In this document: piece after piece, positions 37,688-46,388 of the stretch
How the letters are laid out: every line of letters starts with the position of its first letter
Numbering within the stretch: position 1 is the stretch's first letter
Assembly: GCA_002722885.1 (NCBI GenBank)
Contig: PBNE01000008.1
Span: 17,880 to 81,879, forward strand
Direction of reading: 5' to 3'
Origin: Rhodospirillaceae bacterium
GTDB taxonomy: Bacteria; Pseudomonadota; Alphaproteobacteria; SP197
DNA: 64,000 nt
The notes under the pieces: model-generated
Database searches by the model: none
The model's input: only the letters and a program-made list of their open reading frames with translations
What the model was told of the DNA's origin: nothing
Made by a program: the position numbers and the translations under genes

Positions 37688-38953
37688 TCATTCCACCTCG
37701 AGCATGTGCCTGAGCCGCCGAACAGGCGAGGCCAGCAACACGAACGGCGCCACCAGACCACCGACCACTCCGGTCCAGATCACCGCATACATCTCGAAGG
37801 TACTGGCGAGGACACCGCCAACAGCGGCGCCAGCGGGCATCAGCAACCCGGCGACAACATGGAACGAGGCGTTGGCCCGGCCCAGGGCGGCCTGCGGCAG
37901 AACGGTCTGGCGTAAGCTAATGTCGTGGATCAGGAATCCAACGATCAGGGCATCGCTGAAGAGCTGGTGGCTGGCCAGGAGCAGGATCGAAGTCCAACCG
38001 TCATCCCAGGCCAAGGGCGCCAGAACCGCGATCACGCGGCCGCCGAACAACAGCACGATCATCGCGGGACCCAGGCACTACCAGCGGGCCACCCGCATCA
38101 CCAGAAAGGCCCCGACCAGTGCGCCGATATCGCCCAGGGCAACCAGTGTTCCGTATGTGGCCGGTGAGATCACAAGAGTGTCGATGACGAAGACCATGTA
38201 AAGGCCGCCGTAGGTGAAGCCGCCGAAGAAAGCCTCCAGCGCGGCAACCCAGAATAGAGTTCGCACGACCGGTTCGGCTAGACAGACGTCAATGCCTGCG
38301 CGCAGGTCAGACCAGATGCCACGACGGCGCTCTATCACCTGCTCAGGGGATTCGCGTGCCTTGATGCGGAACAGAAACACCGCCGAGATGAGATAGGTGA
38401 AGGCATCGGCGAGAAGTGCGAAGGGCGCGGACAGCAATTGGACCAGAACACCTGCCAGGCTGGGCCCACCGATTTCAGCGATCGCGTCGGTGGCCTCCAG
38501 CCTGGCATTGCCTTCGGTGAGACTCTTGCGGCCGATCAGGGCGGGCAGATAGGTGTTGTCGGCGATCTGGAACAGCGTGGTGAGTGCACCCATGCCGGCT
38601 GCAACGATGTAAAGCTGGACCATCGACAACAGATCAAACCACGCCGCCAGGGGCACGGTGAGCAAGAGAGCGGCGCGCAGGAGGTCGCACAGGATCAACA
38701 GCGGTCGCTTGGCATTGCGGTCGATCAGACCACCCAGAAAGAGCCCGACCAGCACACCCGGCGCCATGGAGAGTGCCGCCAGCACACCGATCTGCCAGGG
38801 TTCAGCACCGATCGTGAGCAGTGCGGCCATGGGCAGGGCCGTGCGGCTGATGCGGCTGCCGAAGGCTCTGATCGCCTGGGCCGCCCACAGGTTCATGAAG
38901 TCGCTGTGACGCCAAAGGCCCGAGGTCGGCCACCAAGTCGGAAATCGTGTCAT
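37688..38953 (-). pseudogene. MFS transporter (MFS_3, EntS-like) with an in-frame TAG
   Basis: The first 291 codons from ATG 38953 encode an MFS exporter N-half and beyond (FMNLWAAQAIRAFGSRISR, GLIDRNAKRPLLI, GNARLEATDAIAEIGGPSLA). A TAG at 38078-38080 follows MRVARW. The same frame stays open for 129 more codons, with CLGPAMIVLLFGGRV and LRQTVLPQAALGRANASFHV, a typical C-half. Full length would be 421 residues, normal for the family. A single substitution is sufficient. The truncated product lacks about the last four helices. Confidence 0.8.
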
Positions 38954-39029
38954 CGGGGCCGCTCACCTCTCAGGAGCGGAACAGGTCTATAGTGGGTCCA
39001 CGCCCTCCTTGCCACCACGCGGCCTTACC

Positions 39030-40280
39030 GTGACTTCAACCCTACCTCCGGAGACCGGCGCGTCGAACAACCGCCGCTCAGCCATCCATCTTCTGATCGG
39101 CAGTCTGGTCTGTGTCGGGCTGGGTCAGTCGCTGCTGTTCACCGTGCTGCCGCCGCTGGCCCGTACCCTGGGACTGGTGGAATGGCAGGTCGGTGCGGTG
39201 TTCGCGTTCTCGGGGCTCATGTGGTTCGTCATGAGCCCGTTCTGGGGCCGAAAAAGCGACCGCTGGGGGCGCAAGCCGGTCGTGCTGCTGGGGATCACGG
39301 GCTACGGGCTCTCGATGGCGCTGCTAATCGCCGTGATCGAGGCCAATCTTGCGGGCTGGATATCACTCGCCCTGGCGTTTCCGTTGATGGTGCTGGTGCG
39401 CGGAATCTTCGGGCTTGTCGGCTCCGGCGCCTTTCCCGCTGCACAAGCCTACATCGCCGATCGGACGAGCCGTGCCGAGCGCACATCCAACATCGCGCTG
39501 ATCAACGCCGCTTTCGGCATCGGCGTGGTGCTGGGGCCGGGCCTGGGTGCGCTGCTGATCGGTGCGGGCCTTCTGGCGCCGCTTTATGCCGTTGCGGCCA
39601 TCGCCTTCTTCTCGGCCCTGATGATCACACTCTTCCTGCCGGAGAACCCGGTGACACGCCAGCAGCGGCAAGAACGCGCGGCCTCAAGGAAGCTCAGCTT
39701 TCTCGATCGCCGTATCCTACCGCTGGCGATCGCCAGTGTGGTCATGAGCATCTGCCAGTCCGCAACGATGCAGACGGCTGCATTCTTCACGATGGACCTG
39801 CTCGATTTGACGCCGGAATCGGCCGCGCTGAAATCGGGCATTGCGCTCACCATCTCGGCGGCCGCGTCGCTACTGGTGCAGGTGGTGGTGATCCGGCAGT
39901 TCGGTCTGGGGCCGAAGGTGCTGCTGATCTGGGGTGCCGCCATCGCCCTTTCGGGCTACGTCGTGTTTCTGCTGTCAGAGTCCTATGTGCCGGTCGTTCT
40001 GGCGCTGGTGCTGCATGGCGTGGGCCTGGGAATGCTGCGGCCGGGCTTGGGATCGGCCGCCTCGTTGACCGTGGGACCGGGCGAACAGGGTGCTGCGGCC
40101 GGGCTGATCATGGCAACCGGCCCGGTGGGCCATGTGCTCACGCCGTTTATCATCATGCCGCTTTACCAGATTTATATCTTCAGCCCCTACATTGTGACCG
40201 GGGTGCTCATGGCGGGCCTGCTGGTTTACATTCTGGTCAACCCCACGATCCAAGCGGTCCTGGGCAGAACGCACGTGTGA
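39030..40280 (+). CDS. Major facilitator superfamily transporter
   Basis: A 416-residue protein from GTG 39030, with about 12 membrane helices. The loop 2-3 signature reads SPFWGRKSDRWGRKPVVLLG, and the central cytoplasmic loop is basic (RQQRQERAASRKLSFLDRR). It resembles drug-efflux type MFS proteins related to tetracycline exporters. Substrate unknown. It runs into the M20 hydrolase 13 bases later, suggesting an operon that moves and cleaves the same compound. Confidence 0.88.
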   Translation: MTSTLPPETGASNNRRSAIHLLIGSLVCVGLGQSLLFTVLPPLARTLGLVEWQVGAVFAFSGLMWFVMSPFWGRKSDRWGRKPVVLLGITGYGLSMALLIAVIEANLAGWISLALAFPLMVLVRGIFGLVGSGAFPAAQAYIADRTSRAERTSNIALINAAFGIGVVLGPGLGALLIGAGLLAPLYAVAAIAFFSALMITLFLPENPVTRQQRQERAASRKLSFLDRRILPLAIASVVMSICQSATMQTAAFFTMDLLDLTPESAALKSGIALTISAAASLLVQVVVIRQFGLGPKVLLIWGAAIALSGYVVFLLSESYVPVVLALVLHGVGLGMLRPGLGSAASLTVGPGEQGAAAGLIMATGPVGHVLTPFIIMPLYQIYIFSPYIVTGVLMAGLLVYILVNPTIQAVLGRTHV

Positions 40281-40293
40281 AGGAGAGCCAACC

Positions 40294-41463
40294 ATGCCCG
40301 TGATCAACCGCATCGCCGAATTCCACGACGCCATGACCGAATGGCGCCGCGACATCCACGCCCATCCCGAAACCGCCTTCGAGGAAACCCGCACATCCGA
40401 TATTGTGGCCAACCTGCTGGAAGAGTTCGGCATGGAGGTACACCGGGGCCTCGCCACGACCGGCGTTGTCGGCACGCTGAAGGCTGGCACCAGCGACCAC
40501 CGAGTCGGCCTGCGCGCCGACCTCGATGCGCTCCATATCCACGAAAAGAACACCTTCGATCATCGCTCGCAGAACGATGGCAAGATGCATGCCTGCGGCC
40601 ATGACGGACACACCACGATGCTGCTGGGTGCGGCGAAGTATCTGGCGGAGACGAAAAACTTCGACGGCACGATCCACTTCATCTTTCAGCCTGCCGAAGA
40701 GAACGAGGGCGGCGGCCGGGTGATGATCGAGGACGGCCTGTTCGATCTCTTCCCCTGTGACGAGATCTACGGCATGCACAACGCACCGGGCATCGAGGTC
40801 GGTAAGTTTGCCGTACGCGAGGGACCCTTCCTGGCGGCCTTCGACATCTTCGAGATTACCGTGACCGGCATCGGCACCCACGCGGCGATGCCCGACCGGG
40901 GGATCGACCCCATGATCCCCGCGGCCCAGATCATCTTGGGCCTGCAGGCAATCCCGTCACGCGAGACCTCGCCGCTCAACGCCGCGGTGGTGAGCGTGAC
41001 CCAGGTCCATGGCGGCGACACCTGGAACGTCATTCCCGATACCGTGGTGCTGCGCGGGACCTGTCGCTGGTTCGACAAGGAGGTGCGCGATCTCTTGGAG
41101 CCGGCCATGAAGCGCATCGCCGACGGCATCGCCGCGGCGCACCGTTGTTCCGCCGAGTTGCGTTACGAGCGGCGCTATCCCGCCACCGTCAACACGCCGG
41201 AACACACAGGCTTTGCCGCCGGCGTTGCCGAAAACCTGGTGGGTGCGGGAAACGTCGACCGCGACTTCCAGCCCGATATGGGATCGGAGGACTTCGCCTT
41301 CATGCTGGAGGAAAAGCCCGGCTGCTACATCCTGATCGGCAACGGCCCAGAAGAAGGCGGCTGCCTGCTCCATAATCCGCATTACGACTTCAACGACGAG
41401 GTCCTGCCGCTGGGTGCAAGCTACTGGGCACGGCTGGCCGAAAGCGCCCTATCCAAGAGCTGA
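40294..41463 (+). CDS. M20 family amidohydrolase (hippurate hydrolase/IAA-amino acid hydrolase type)
   Basis: A 389-residue metal-dependent amidohydrolase. The conserved RADLDALHIHE, MHACGHDGHTTMLLG, FQPAEENEGGGRVM (catalytic Glu pair), MHNAPG and GSEDFAFMLEEKPG are all present. The dimerisation domain occupies about 185-295. Such enzymes remove acyl or aryl groups from amino acids. AGGAGA precedes the ATG. A terminator hairpin follows at 41491. Confidence 0.92.
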   Translation: MPVINRIAEFHDAMTEWRRDIHAHPETAFEETRTSDIVANLLEEFGMEVHRGLATTGVVGTLKAGTSDHRVGLRADLDALHIHEKNTFDHRSQNDGKMHACGHDGHTTMLLGAAKYLAETKNFDGTIHFIFQPAEENEGGGRVMIEDGLFDLFPCDEIYGMHNAPGIEVGKFAVREGPFLAAFDIFEITVTGIGTHAAMPDRGIDPMIPAAQIILGLQAIPSRETSPLNAAVVSVTQVHGGDTWNVIPDTVVLRGTCRWFDKEVRDLLEPAMKRIADGIAAAHRCSAELRYERRYPATVNTPEHTGFAAGVAENLVGAGNVDRDFQPDMGSEDFAFMLEEKPGCYILIGNGPEEGGCLLHNPHYDFNDEVLPLGASYWARLAESALSKS

Positions 41464-41490
41464 TCAGCACTACATGCGTCTCCAAACGAG

Positions 41491-41525
41491 AACGGCACGG
41501 AACCGAATGTCGATTCCGTGCCGTT
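41491..41525. terminator. Bidirectional hairpin terminator
   Basis: AACGGCACGGAA (41491-41502) and TTCCGTGCCGTT (41514-41525) form a perfect 12-base stem with an 11-base loop, flanked by TTGGTTTC on the right and AAACGAG on the left. It lies 28 bases after the M20 stop and could also end transcription of the converging reductive-dehalogenase-like gene. Confidence 0.7.
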
Positions 41526-41595
41526 TGGTTTCGGCGATGTTGCCTGTCAGATCAGGCCGTGGCTCCGTCTTCCGGGCCTTCTTCAGGACGGCGCT

Positions 41596-41661
41596 GTTCG
41601 GCTGGGCGCCGGCTACTGGGTACGGTTGGTGAAGAAGGCGCTGGCGAAGGCCCAAAGCGGT
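41596..41661 (+). pseudogene. Remnant of a second M20 amidohydrolase C-terminus
   Basis: The plus strand reads VRLGAGYWVRLVKKALAKA. The end of the intact M20 protein upstream reads LPLGASYWARLAESALSKS. The shared pattern LGA-YW-RL-AL-K over 17 positions, in the right orientation, indicates the tail of a decayed tandem copy or close relative. No other part of the copy is recognisable in the 210-base spacer. Confidence 0.5.
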
Positions 41662-41673
41662 TCGGGATATGCT

Positions 41674-43725
41674 CTAATCTGCCGCCTTCCCAGACGCCTT
41701 TGAGCCGCAGCGTGCCTGCCGGGCGGTTTCGATCTCCAGCCCGGCGGCCAGCGCCGCCTTGCGATCGATCGGAACGGGCTCGGTCTGATCAGCGCGCGGC
41801 ATGACCGAAGCGGGGTAGTAGGCGATTTTGTGTTTGCCGGGATCGAGAACCTTGTCGGGTTCCAGTTCACGCTTGTTCGCACCACGCGGCTGGCACACCC
41901 GGCCATCGACGATTTCCAGGTCACTCCACCACTTCTGCAGCGGCACGCGGCGTCCATTTCCGACTTTGTCATCCATCCGCGCAATCCAGCTCCGGCTCCA
42001 TGGCGCAGCAATTGCCAGCTTCAGAAATGCGTTGTGAACGAGCAGTCCCTCATGGTTGTAGGGGCAGGTCTTCATGCAGCGACCACAACTTGATCCCTTC
42101 GGGTTCGTGACCCGGTAACGGACACACCGTTCGACATCTGGCTTCCACATCTCATAGCCGTTGAACATGACCTTGTCGCCCCAGGAAATCGCATCAGAGG
42201 GACATTCGCGGGCGCATTTCATACATTTCGAGCACATGTCCTGCAGCCCGAAATCGACCGGACGATCGACAGCAAGGGGCAGGTCGGTCGTGATCACGGC
42301 GGACTTGAACCGTGGCCCCACGAACGGATTGAGCACCAGTTCGCCGATCCGCGAGAGCTCTCCCAGACCAGCCAGAAGAACAAGAGGTATCTGCAGTACC
42401 TGACCCTTGTAGGCGGAGTGGCAGCGCGCATCGTGGCCCAGGTCACGGAGCATGGCGGCGGCAACCGAACCGATCTGCCCACCTCTCATGTAGGCGCGGT
42501 AGCTCTGGGCGCCGCTGATCCAGTCATCGCCCGACGAACCTTCCATCGTGGCGTATCCCTGATCGAACAACATGACGATGGCATAACGATGATCGGGCTC
42601 GATTTCCTTGCCCTCTGGGTCATGCGAATACCAGGCGTAGGGCTTGGCTCCGCAGATACCGACGAGATCGGCACCAAGTGCGTAGCACAGCGATTTCACC
42701 GCTCGTGCATTGGCCTCAGGCTCGGTGAGCCCTGGAGCGTTCCGGGGTGCGGTCGCGCCATCCTGAAGCGGCAATTGCGCTTCCATCAGGACTTCCATGG
42801 CCTCGGCAAAGGGATGTTTGCCGGCAAAGCGCGGGACTTCCCGTTTCGCCTTGTCACCCAGGTCACCATGAGCGGCACGGCTGAAGAACCCTGCGCGGCT
42901 CGGCACGCGCGGGACCTCATCTTCGCGGATCAGCGTTGTCGGTTCCTTGACGCGGCGGATCCGTTCCATGGGGTAACGGCTGAGATGGGTCGGACGAAGG
43001 CTGTGTTTCAGCCTCTCCAACCCAGACACCGCGCCGCCGCGGCCGAACCAGTAACCCGGCCCGCGGTCGAAGATGCGGTGGCGTTTAGCATCAAGCGGCC
43101 GATCCGCCATGAGCGGAGCTCCAGTCGTCACGGCCGCCAGTCCAAAGGCCGCGCCCACGAAGGGATTAGTCAACTGTCCGCGTCGCACTTCGGCCAAGCC
43201 CGAGTCCACCGCAAGCTCCGCAAGGTCGACGTCGCTTGCGTCGGCAAAGTGCGCCTTTGCCGGATAACCCAACCAGCGCAGATAACCCGCTAGCGTGTTC
43301 GCGACTTCGCTGCCCCGGAGCGCGACATGGCTGTGCTCGGCGCCTTCGATCCAGGCACGCGCCGGGTTGTCCTTTTCGGGCAGGCGGGGATGTTCGATCA
43401 ACAGAACGATCGCGCTGCCGTCATCCGTGGCGCAGATCCCGACCATGGACGTATCGAGAAAGTAGGCTGCTGCCTTCATTTGTCGCGCCAGCGCTTCGGG
43501 GCTGTGATCCAGTGGCGCGCGCTCTGTCGCCACATCGCCATCGCGCAGACTGGAAGCCAGTTCAAGGAATGGTTCGGCGCAGCGCGCCAACAAAGCGTCG
43601 TCGCGCACCTCTGCAGTGGATTTGGGTGGTGCGCTGTGCTCGCCAACTCCATCGCTGCGATCAATAAATTCCATGGGGAACGACCCGAGTTCGGGAGGCC
43701 GCTTGCGGACAGACAAGAACTTCAT
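41674..43725 (-). CDS. Cytosolic reductive-dehalogenase-like iron-sulfur protein
   Basis: A 683-residue protein. Two ferredoxin-type clusters are clear: Cys498-X2-Cys501-X2-Cys504-X3-Cys508-Pro, and Cys534-X12-Cys547-X2-Cys550-X3-Cys554-Pro, the spacing of RdhA enzymes. Upstream lies a nitroreductase-fold cobalamin-binding-like domain (about 335-495). A related segment occurs once more at about 85-215 without clusters. There is no Tat signal or membrane anchor, so it should be cytosolic, like the catabolic enzymes of Nitratireductor and Comamonas. No reductase domain is fused. Those enzymes remove halogens from phenols using cobalamin; the substrate here is unknown. Its start overlaps the TetR gene by 4 bases (ATGA). 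Confidence 0.75.
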   Translation of the reverse strand: MKFLSVRKRPPELGSFPMEFIDRSDGVGEHSAPPKSTAEVRDDALLARCAEPFLELASSLRDGDVATERAPLDHSPEALARQMKAAAYFLDTSMVGICATDDGSAIVLLIEHPRLPEKDNPARAWIEGAEHSHVALRGSEVANTLAGYLRWLGYPAKAHFADASDVDLAELAVDSGLAEVRRGQLTNPFVGAAFGLAAVTTGAPLMADRPLDAKRHRIFDRGPGYWFGRGGAVSGLERLKHSLRPTHLSRYPMERIRRVKEPTTLIREDEVPRVPSRAGFFSRAAHGDLGDKAKREVPRFAGKHPFAEAMEVLMEAQLPLQDGATAPRNAPGLTEPEANARAVKSLCYALGADLVGICGAKPYAWYSHDPEGKEIEPDHRYAIVMLFDQGYATMEGSSGDDWISGAQSYRAYMRGGQIGSVAAAMLRDLGHDARCHSAYKGQVLQIPLVLLAGLGELSRIGELVLNPFVGPRFKSAVITTDLPLAVDRPVDFGLQDMCSKCMKCARECPSDAISWGDKVMFNGYEMWKPDVERCVRYRVTNPKGSSCGRCMKTCPYNHEGLLVHNAFLKLAIAAPWSRSWIARMDDKVGNGRRVPLQKWWSDLEIVDGRVCQPRGANKRELEPDKVLDPGKHKIAYYPASVMPRADQTEPVPIDRKAALAAGLEIETARQARCGSKASGKAAD

Positions 43726-44030
43726 GCCGCGGCCTCAGACGAGTTCGCTTGCGGCAGGCCGCAGTGTCGCGCGTTGCGTATCGTTCCGAACCGCTCGAAG
43801 CCCTGGCGTGCGACATCGGCCAGCAGTTCGTCGCGGTCACGAAAATGCCTGTAGAGAGCTGCCGCACTCACCCCTGCGGAACGGGTAGCCTGAGCAAACG
43901 TAAAGCCGCCGGTCCCTTTGGTTCCGATCAGCTCCAGGGCTGCCTGAATCAGGGCCTCGCGCAGGTTGCCGTGGTGATAACCACGACGCGAACCCTCGTC
44001 TCCATCGTCCTTTTTGCCTGACCAAGCCAT
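43722..44030 (-). CDS. Truncated TetR family regulator (DNA-binding domain only)
   Basis: A 102-residue protein. The N-terminal GYHHGNLREALIQAALELIG and the HTH segment FTFAQATRSAGVSAAALYRH followed by FRDRDELLADVARQGFE are a normal TetR DNA-binding domain. A full protein would continue about 100 more residues as a ligand-binding dimer domain; here only TIRNARHCGLPQANSSEAAA follows. The stop overlaps the start of the dehalogenase-like gene, so the truncation may come from a deletion that fused the operon. Whether it still dimerises and binds DNA is doubtful. Confidence 0.75.
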   Translation of the reverse strand: MAWSGKKDDGDEGSRRGYHHGNLREALIQAALELIGTKGTGGFTFAQATRSAGVSAAALYRHFRDRDELLADVARQGFERFGTIRNARHCGLPQANSSEAAA

Positions 44031-44092
44031 GTGAAGGGTCTTTACATCATGCGGCTGCGACGCCGGACTTGTGGAGAAGAGGTTGCCCGGCG

Positions 44093-44572
44093 CTAGCCGT
44101 CGAGCTTCGGGACATCGGGAAGCTGGCCGAACTCGATGCCATCGTCGACCAGCTCCTGCGCCTGTTCCTTGGTCGCCTGACCGTAGATGTTGCGCTTTTC
44201 GGCTTCGCCGTAGTGAATCTTCTTGGCTTCGTCGGCAAACTTTGTGCCGACGTTGTCGAAGTTCTGCTCCACGTGGTCCCTCACCGCCCGCATCATTGCC
44301 ATTATCTGACCGGCCCGCTCCTTCTGGTGGGCGAGCATCACGGAATCGCCCGACGGAGCGGCAGGAACCTCGGCAGCGGGTGTGCTGACACCCTTGGCCG
44401 ACGACTTGGTCGTGGAGACATTGGGGGCCATCAGGGTCTTTTCGATCGACGTGTCGCCGCAGACCGGGCACGCGATCTGGCCCGCTTCAGCCTGGACCTG
44501 AAACGTCGCATTGTCGGCAAACCAGCCTTCAAAGGCGTGGTCGTTGCCACATTTCACGTCAAACACGATCAT
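44093..44572 (-). CDS. DUF1178 family protein
   Basis: A 159-residue protein with a zinc-ribbon-like N-terminus: MIVFDVKCGNDHAFEGWFAD and CPVCGDTSIEKTLMAP. The C-terminal half has the family segment YGEAEKRNIYGQATKEQAQE, then ELVDDGIEF. The function of the family is not established. In alphaproteobacteria it usually follows a nitrilase and glutaredoxin gene; here a methyltransferase lies between. Confidence 0.88.
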   Translation of the reverse strand: MIVFDVKCGNDHAFEGWFADNATFQVQAEAGQIACPVCGDTSIEKTLMAPNVSTTKSSAKGVSTPAAEVPAAPSGDSVMLAHQKERAGQIMAMMRAVRDHVEQNFDNVGTKFADEAKKIHYGEAEKRNIYGQATKEQAQELVDDGIEFGQLPDVPKLDG

Positions 44573-44643
44573 GACGCTAGTGAACTCCGCTGCAGCCCGG
44601 TCGCGTGCCGGGCGTCAACCTAACTATATGGCACTGTCTCACC

Positions 44644-45207
44644 ATGGAACAAGATCACGGCACGATGAGGCCAGCCGACGCCCGGCACAGGAAAATCGGC
44701 GATCCCAGCCCGTGGATCGTCCGTCATGCAGACCAGATTCCACCCAGTGGCACGGTTCTGGACCTCGCCGCCGGCGGCGGTCGCCATGCACGTTATCTGC
44801 GGGATCGCGGTCATCCCGTCGTTGCCGTCGATCGATCACTCGACGGTCTTTGCGACTTCGCCGACATGCCCGATGTCGAGCTGATCGAAGCCGACCTTGA
44901 AGACGGCAGTCCCTGGCCTCTGGCAGGGCGGGGCTTCGATGCGGTAGTCGTCGCCAACTACCTCCACCGCCCGCTCCTGCCCGCGATCGTGTCTGCAGTC
45001 GCACCGGGCGGTCTACTGCTTTACGAAACCTTCGCCCTGGGCAATGAACGGTTCGGCAAGCCCAGCAATCCTGATTACCTGTTAAAGCCGGAAGAATTGC
45101 TGGCCGCAGTCGCCGGCACGCTTCGTGTTCTGGCTTATGAGGATATCGTGGTGGAGCAGCCGAAACCGGCTGCCATCCAGCATATCTGCGCCCGACGGGA
45201 CGCCTGA
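44644..45207 (+). CDS. Class I SAM-dependent methyltransferase (TehB-like)
   Basis: The protein is 187 residues from ATG 44644. SAM motif I is VLDLAAGGGRHARYL, motif II ends in VAVDRS, and motif III/IV is FDAVVVANYLHRPLLP. The tail YLLKPEEL and the QHICARR end are shared with a tellurite-resistance-like group. It converges on the nitrilase gene with a 3-base gap between stops. Substrate unknown. Confidence 0.85.
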   Translation: MEQDHGTMRPADARHRKIGDPSPWIVRHADQIPPSGTVLDLAAGGGRHARYLRDRGHPVVAVDRSLDGLCDFADMPDVELIEADLEDGSPWPLAGRGFDAVVVANYLHRPLLPAIVSAVAPGGLLLYETFALGNERFGKPSNPDYLLKPEELLAAVAGTLRVLAYEDIVVEQPKPAAIQHICARRDA

Positions 45208-45210
45208 GAT

Positions 45211-46059
45211 TTACTCGGCGGCGGCACGCTCTGTCTGAGCCGGCGAAGCGTACGGGCGATCGTGCTCGAGGGCGGGGATCGTCCCGCGCACCTTGGCCAC
45301 CTCGGAGAGGTCGACCTCGGCGATACAGAAGCCGACATCGGTGCCGGCATCGGCCAGCACATCACCCCAGGGGCCGATGATCAGGGAGTGACCGCAGGTC
45401 CGGCGACCGCCGGGGTGATTGCCGGTCTGGCAGGGCGCGAACATGAAGGCGCCGCACTCAATCGCACGGGCACGCAACAGAAGCTCCCAGTGCGCATCGC
45501 CCGTGACCTTGGTGAAGGCTGCGGGGCAGGTCAGCAGCACCGCGCCAGCCTTGCCCAGATCGCGATAAAGATGCGGGAATCGCAAATCGTAGCAGATCGT
45601 CATACCCAGCGGTCCCCAGGGGGTCGGGGCCAGGACGGCCTTATCGCCGGGATTGAACATGGTCGATTCGCGGTAGCGGGAGCCATCGGGAAGATCGACA
45701 TCGAACATGTGAATCTTCTCGTAGTCGGATGCCACCCGGCCCTGATCGTCGAACAGGAAGGCATGATTGGCGAGCGAACCGTCAGTCCGCAGTGCCGCGA
45801 CGGAGCCGGCCTGAAGCCAGATGCCCTTTTCGCGCGCCACGTCGGCGAAGGCCTTCAATGCGGGGTGATCGACCGGACGATAGGCATTCTCGAGTCGGTC
45901 TTCTTCGCTGGCCGCCATCAGGGCGACATTCTCGGGCAGGCCGATCAGTTCAGCGCCGGCATCGGCAGCCTGGCGCACGAGATCGCAGGCCTGTTCGACA
46001 TTGGTTATCATGTCAAGCTGCGCGTTGACCTGGACGCACGCGATCTTGAGCTTCGTCAT
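45211..46059 (-). CDS. Carbon-nitrogen hydrolase (nitrilase superfamily, Nit-like)
   Basis: A 282-residue protein with the Glu-Lys-Cys triad: Glu43 (GLPENVAL), Lys115 (SDYEKIHMFDVDL) and Cys156 (MTICYDLRFP). The pattern matches the Nit1/Nit2 branch, whose members repair deaminated glutathione or act as omega-amidases. Deaminated-glutathione amidase would fit the glutaredoxin partner, but this is inference. It overlaps grxC by 4 bases (ATGA). Confidence 0.9.
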   Translation of the reverse strand: MTKLKIACVQVNAQLDMITNVEQACDLVRQAADAGAELIGLPENVALMAASEEDRLENAYRPVDHPALKAFADVAREKGIWLQAGSVAALRTDGSLANHAFLFDDQGRVASDYEKIHMFDVDLPDGSRYRESTMFNPGDKAVLAPTPWGPLGMTICYDLRFPHLYRDLGKAGAVLLTCPAAFTKVTGDAHWELLLRARAIECGAFMFAPCQTGNHPGGRRTCGHSLIIGPWGDVLADAGTDVGFCIAEVDLSEVAKVRGTIPALEHDRPYASPAQTERAAAE

Positions 46060-46319
46060 GCGGCGATCCCCAGTTTGGCATCAAGGGTGCCATCATACTC
46101 CATGGCGTAAAGTTCGTCGCATCCGCCGATCCCCTCACCATCGATGAAGATCTGCGGCACCGTGTGGCGGCCACTGGCAAGCTCCATCATCTCGGCTCGC
46201 TTGCCGGAGCTCATCGTGACATCGATCTCCTCGAAGGCCACACCCTTGTCCTTCAGGAGGTGTTTGGCCCGATGGCAGAAGGGGCAGAACATGGTGGTGT
46301 AGATGACGATGTCGGCCAT
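46056..46319 (-). CDS. grxC: Glutaredoxin 3
   Basis: An 87-residue thioredoxin-fold reductant of disulfides. The active site is CPFC (Cys12, Cys15) instead of the more common CPYC. TVPQIFID with its cis-proline and GGCDELYAM for glutathione binding are present. It is coupled to the nitrilase gene. The usual upstream partner in alphaproteobacteria, comF, is broken here. Confidence 0.95.
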   Translation of the reverse strand: MADIVIYTTMFCPFCHRAKHLLKDKGVAFEEIDVTMSSGKRAEMMELASGRHTVPQIFIDGEGIGGCDELYAMEYDGTLDAKLGIAA

Positions 46320-46388
46320 AATTTGCTCCGATGTTGGTGCGGCGAACCTACCAGCGTTCCCGTTTGGTGGGAAAGGTCCGCAAAAGGC

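Noticed and set aside
24019-38953. Alternative genetic code explaining the in-frame stops
   Set aside because: The interruptions use TAA, TGA and TAG once each, while all three also serve as normal stops of intact genes in the window.
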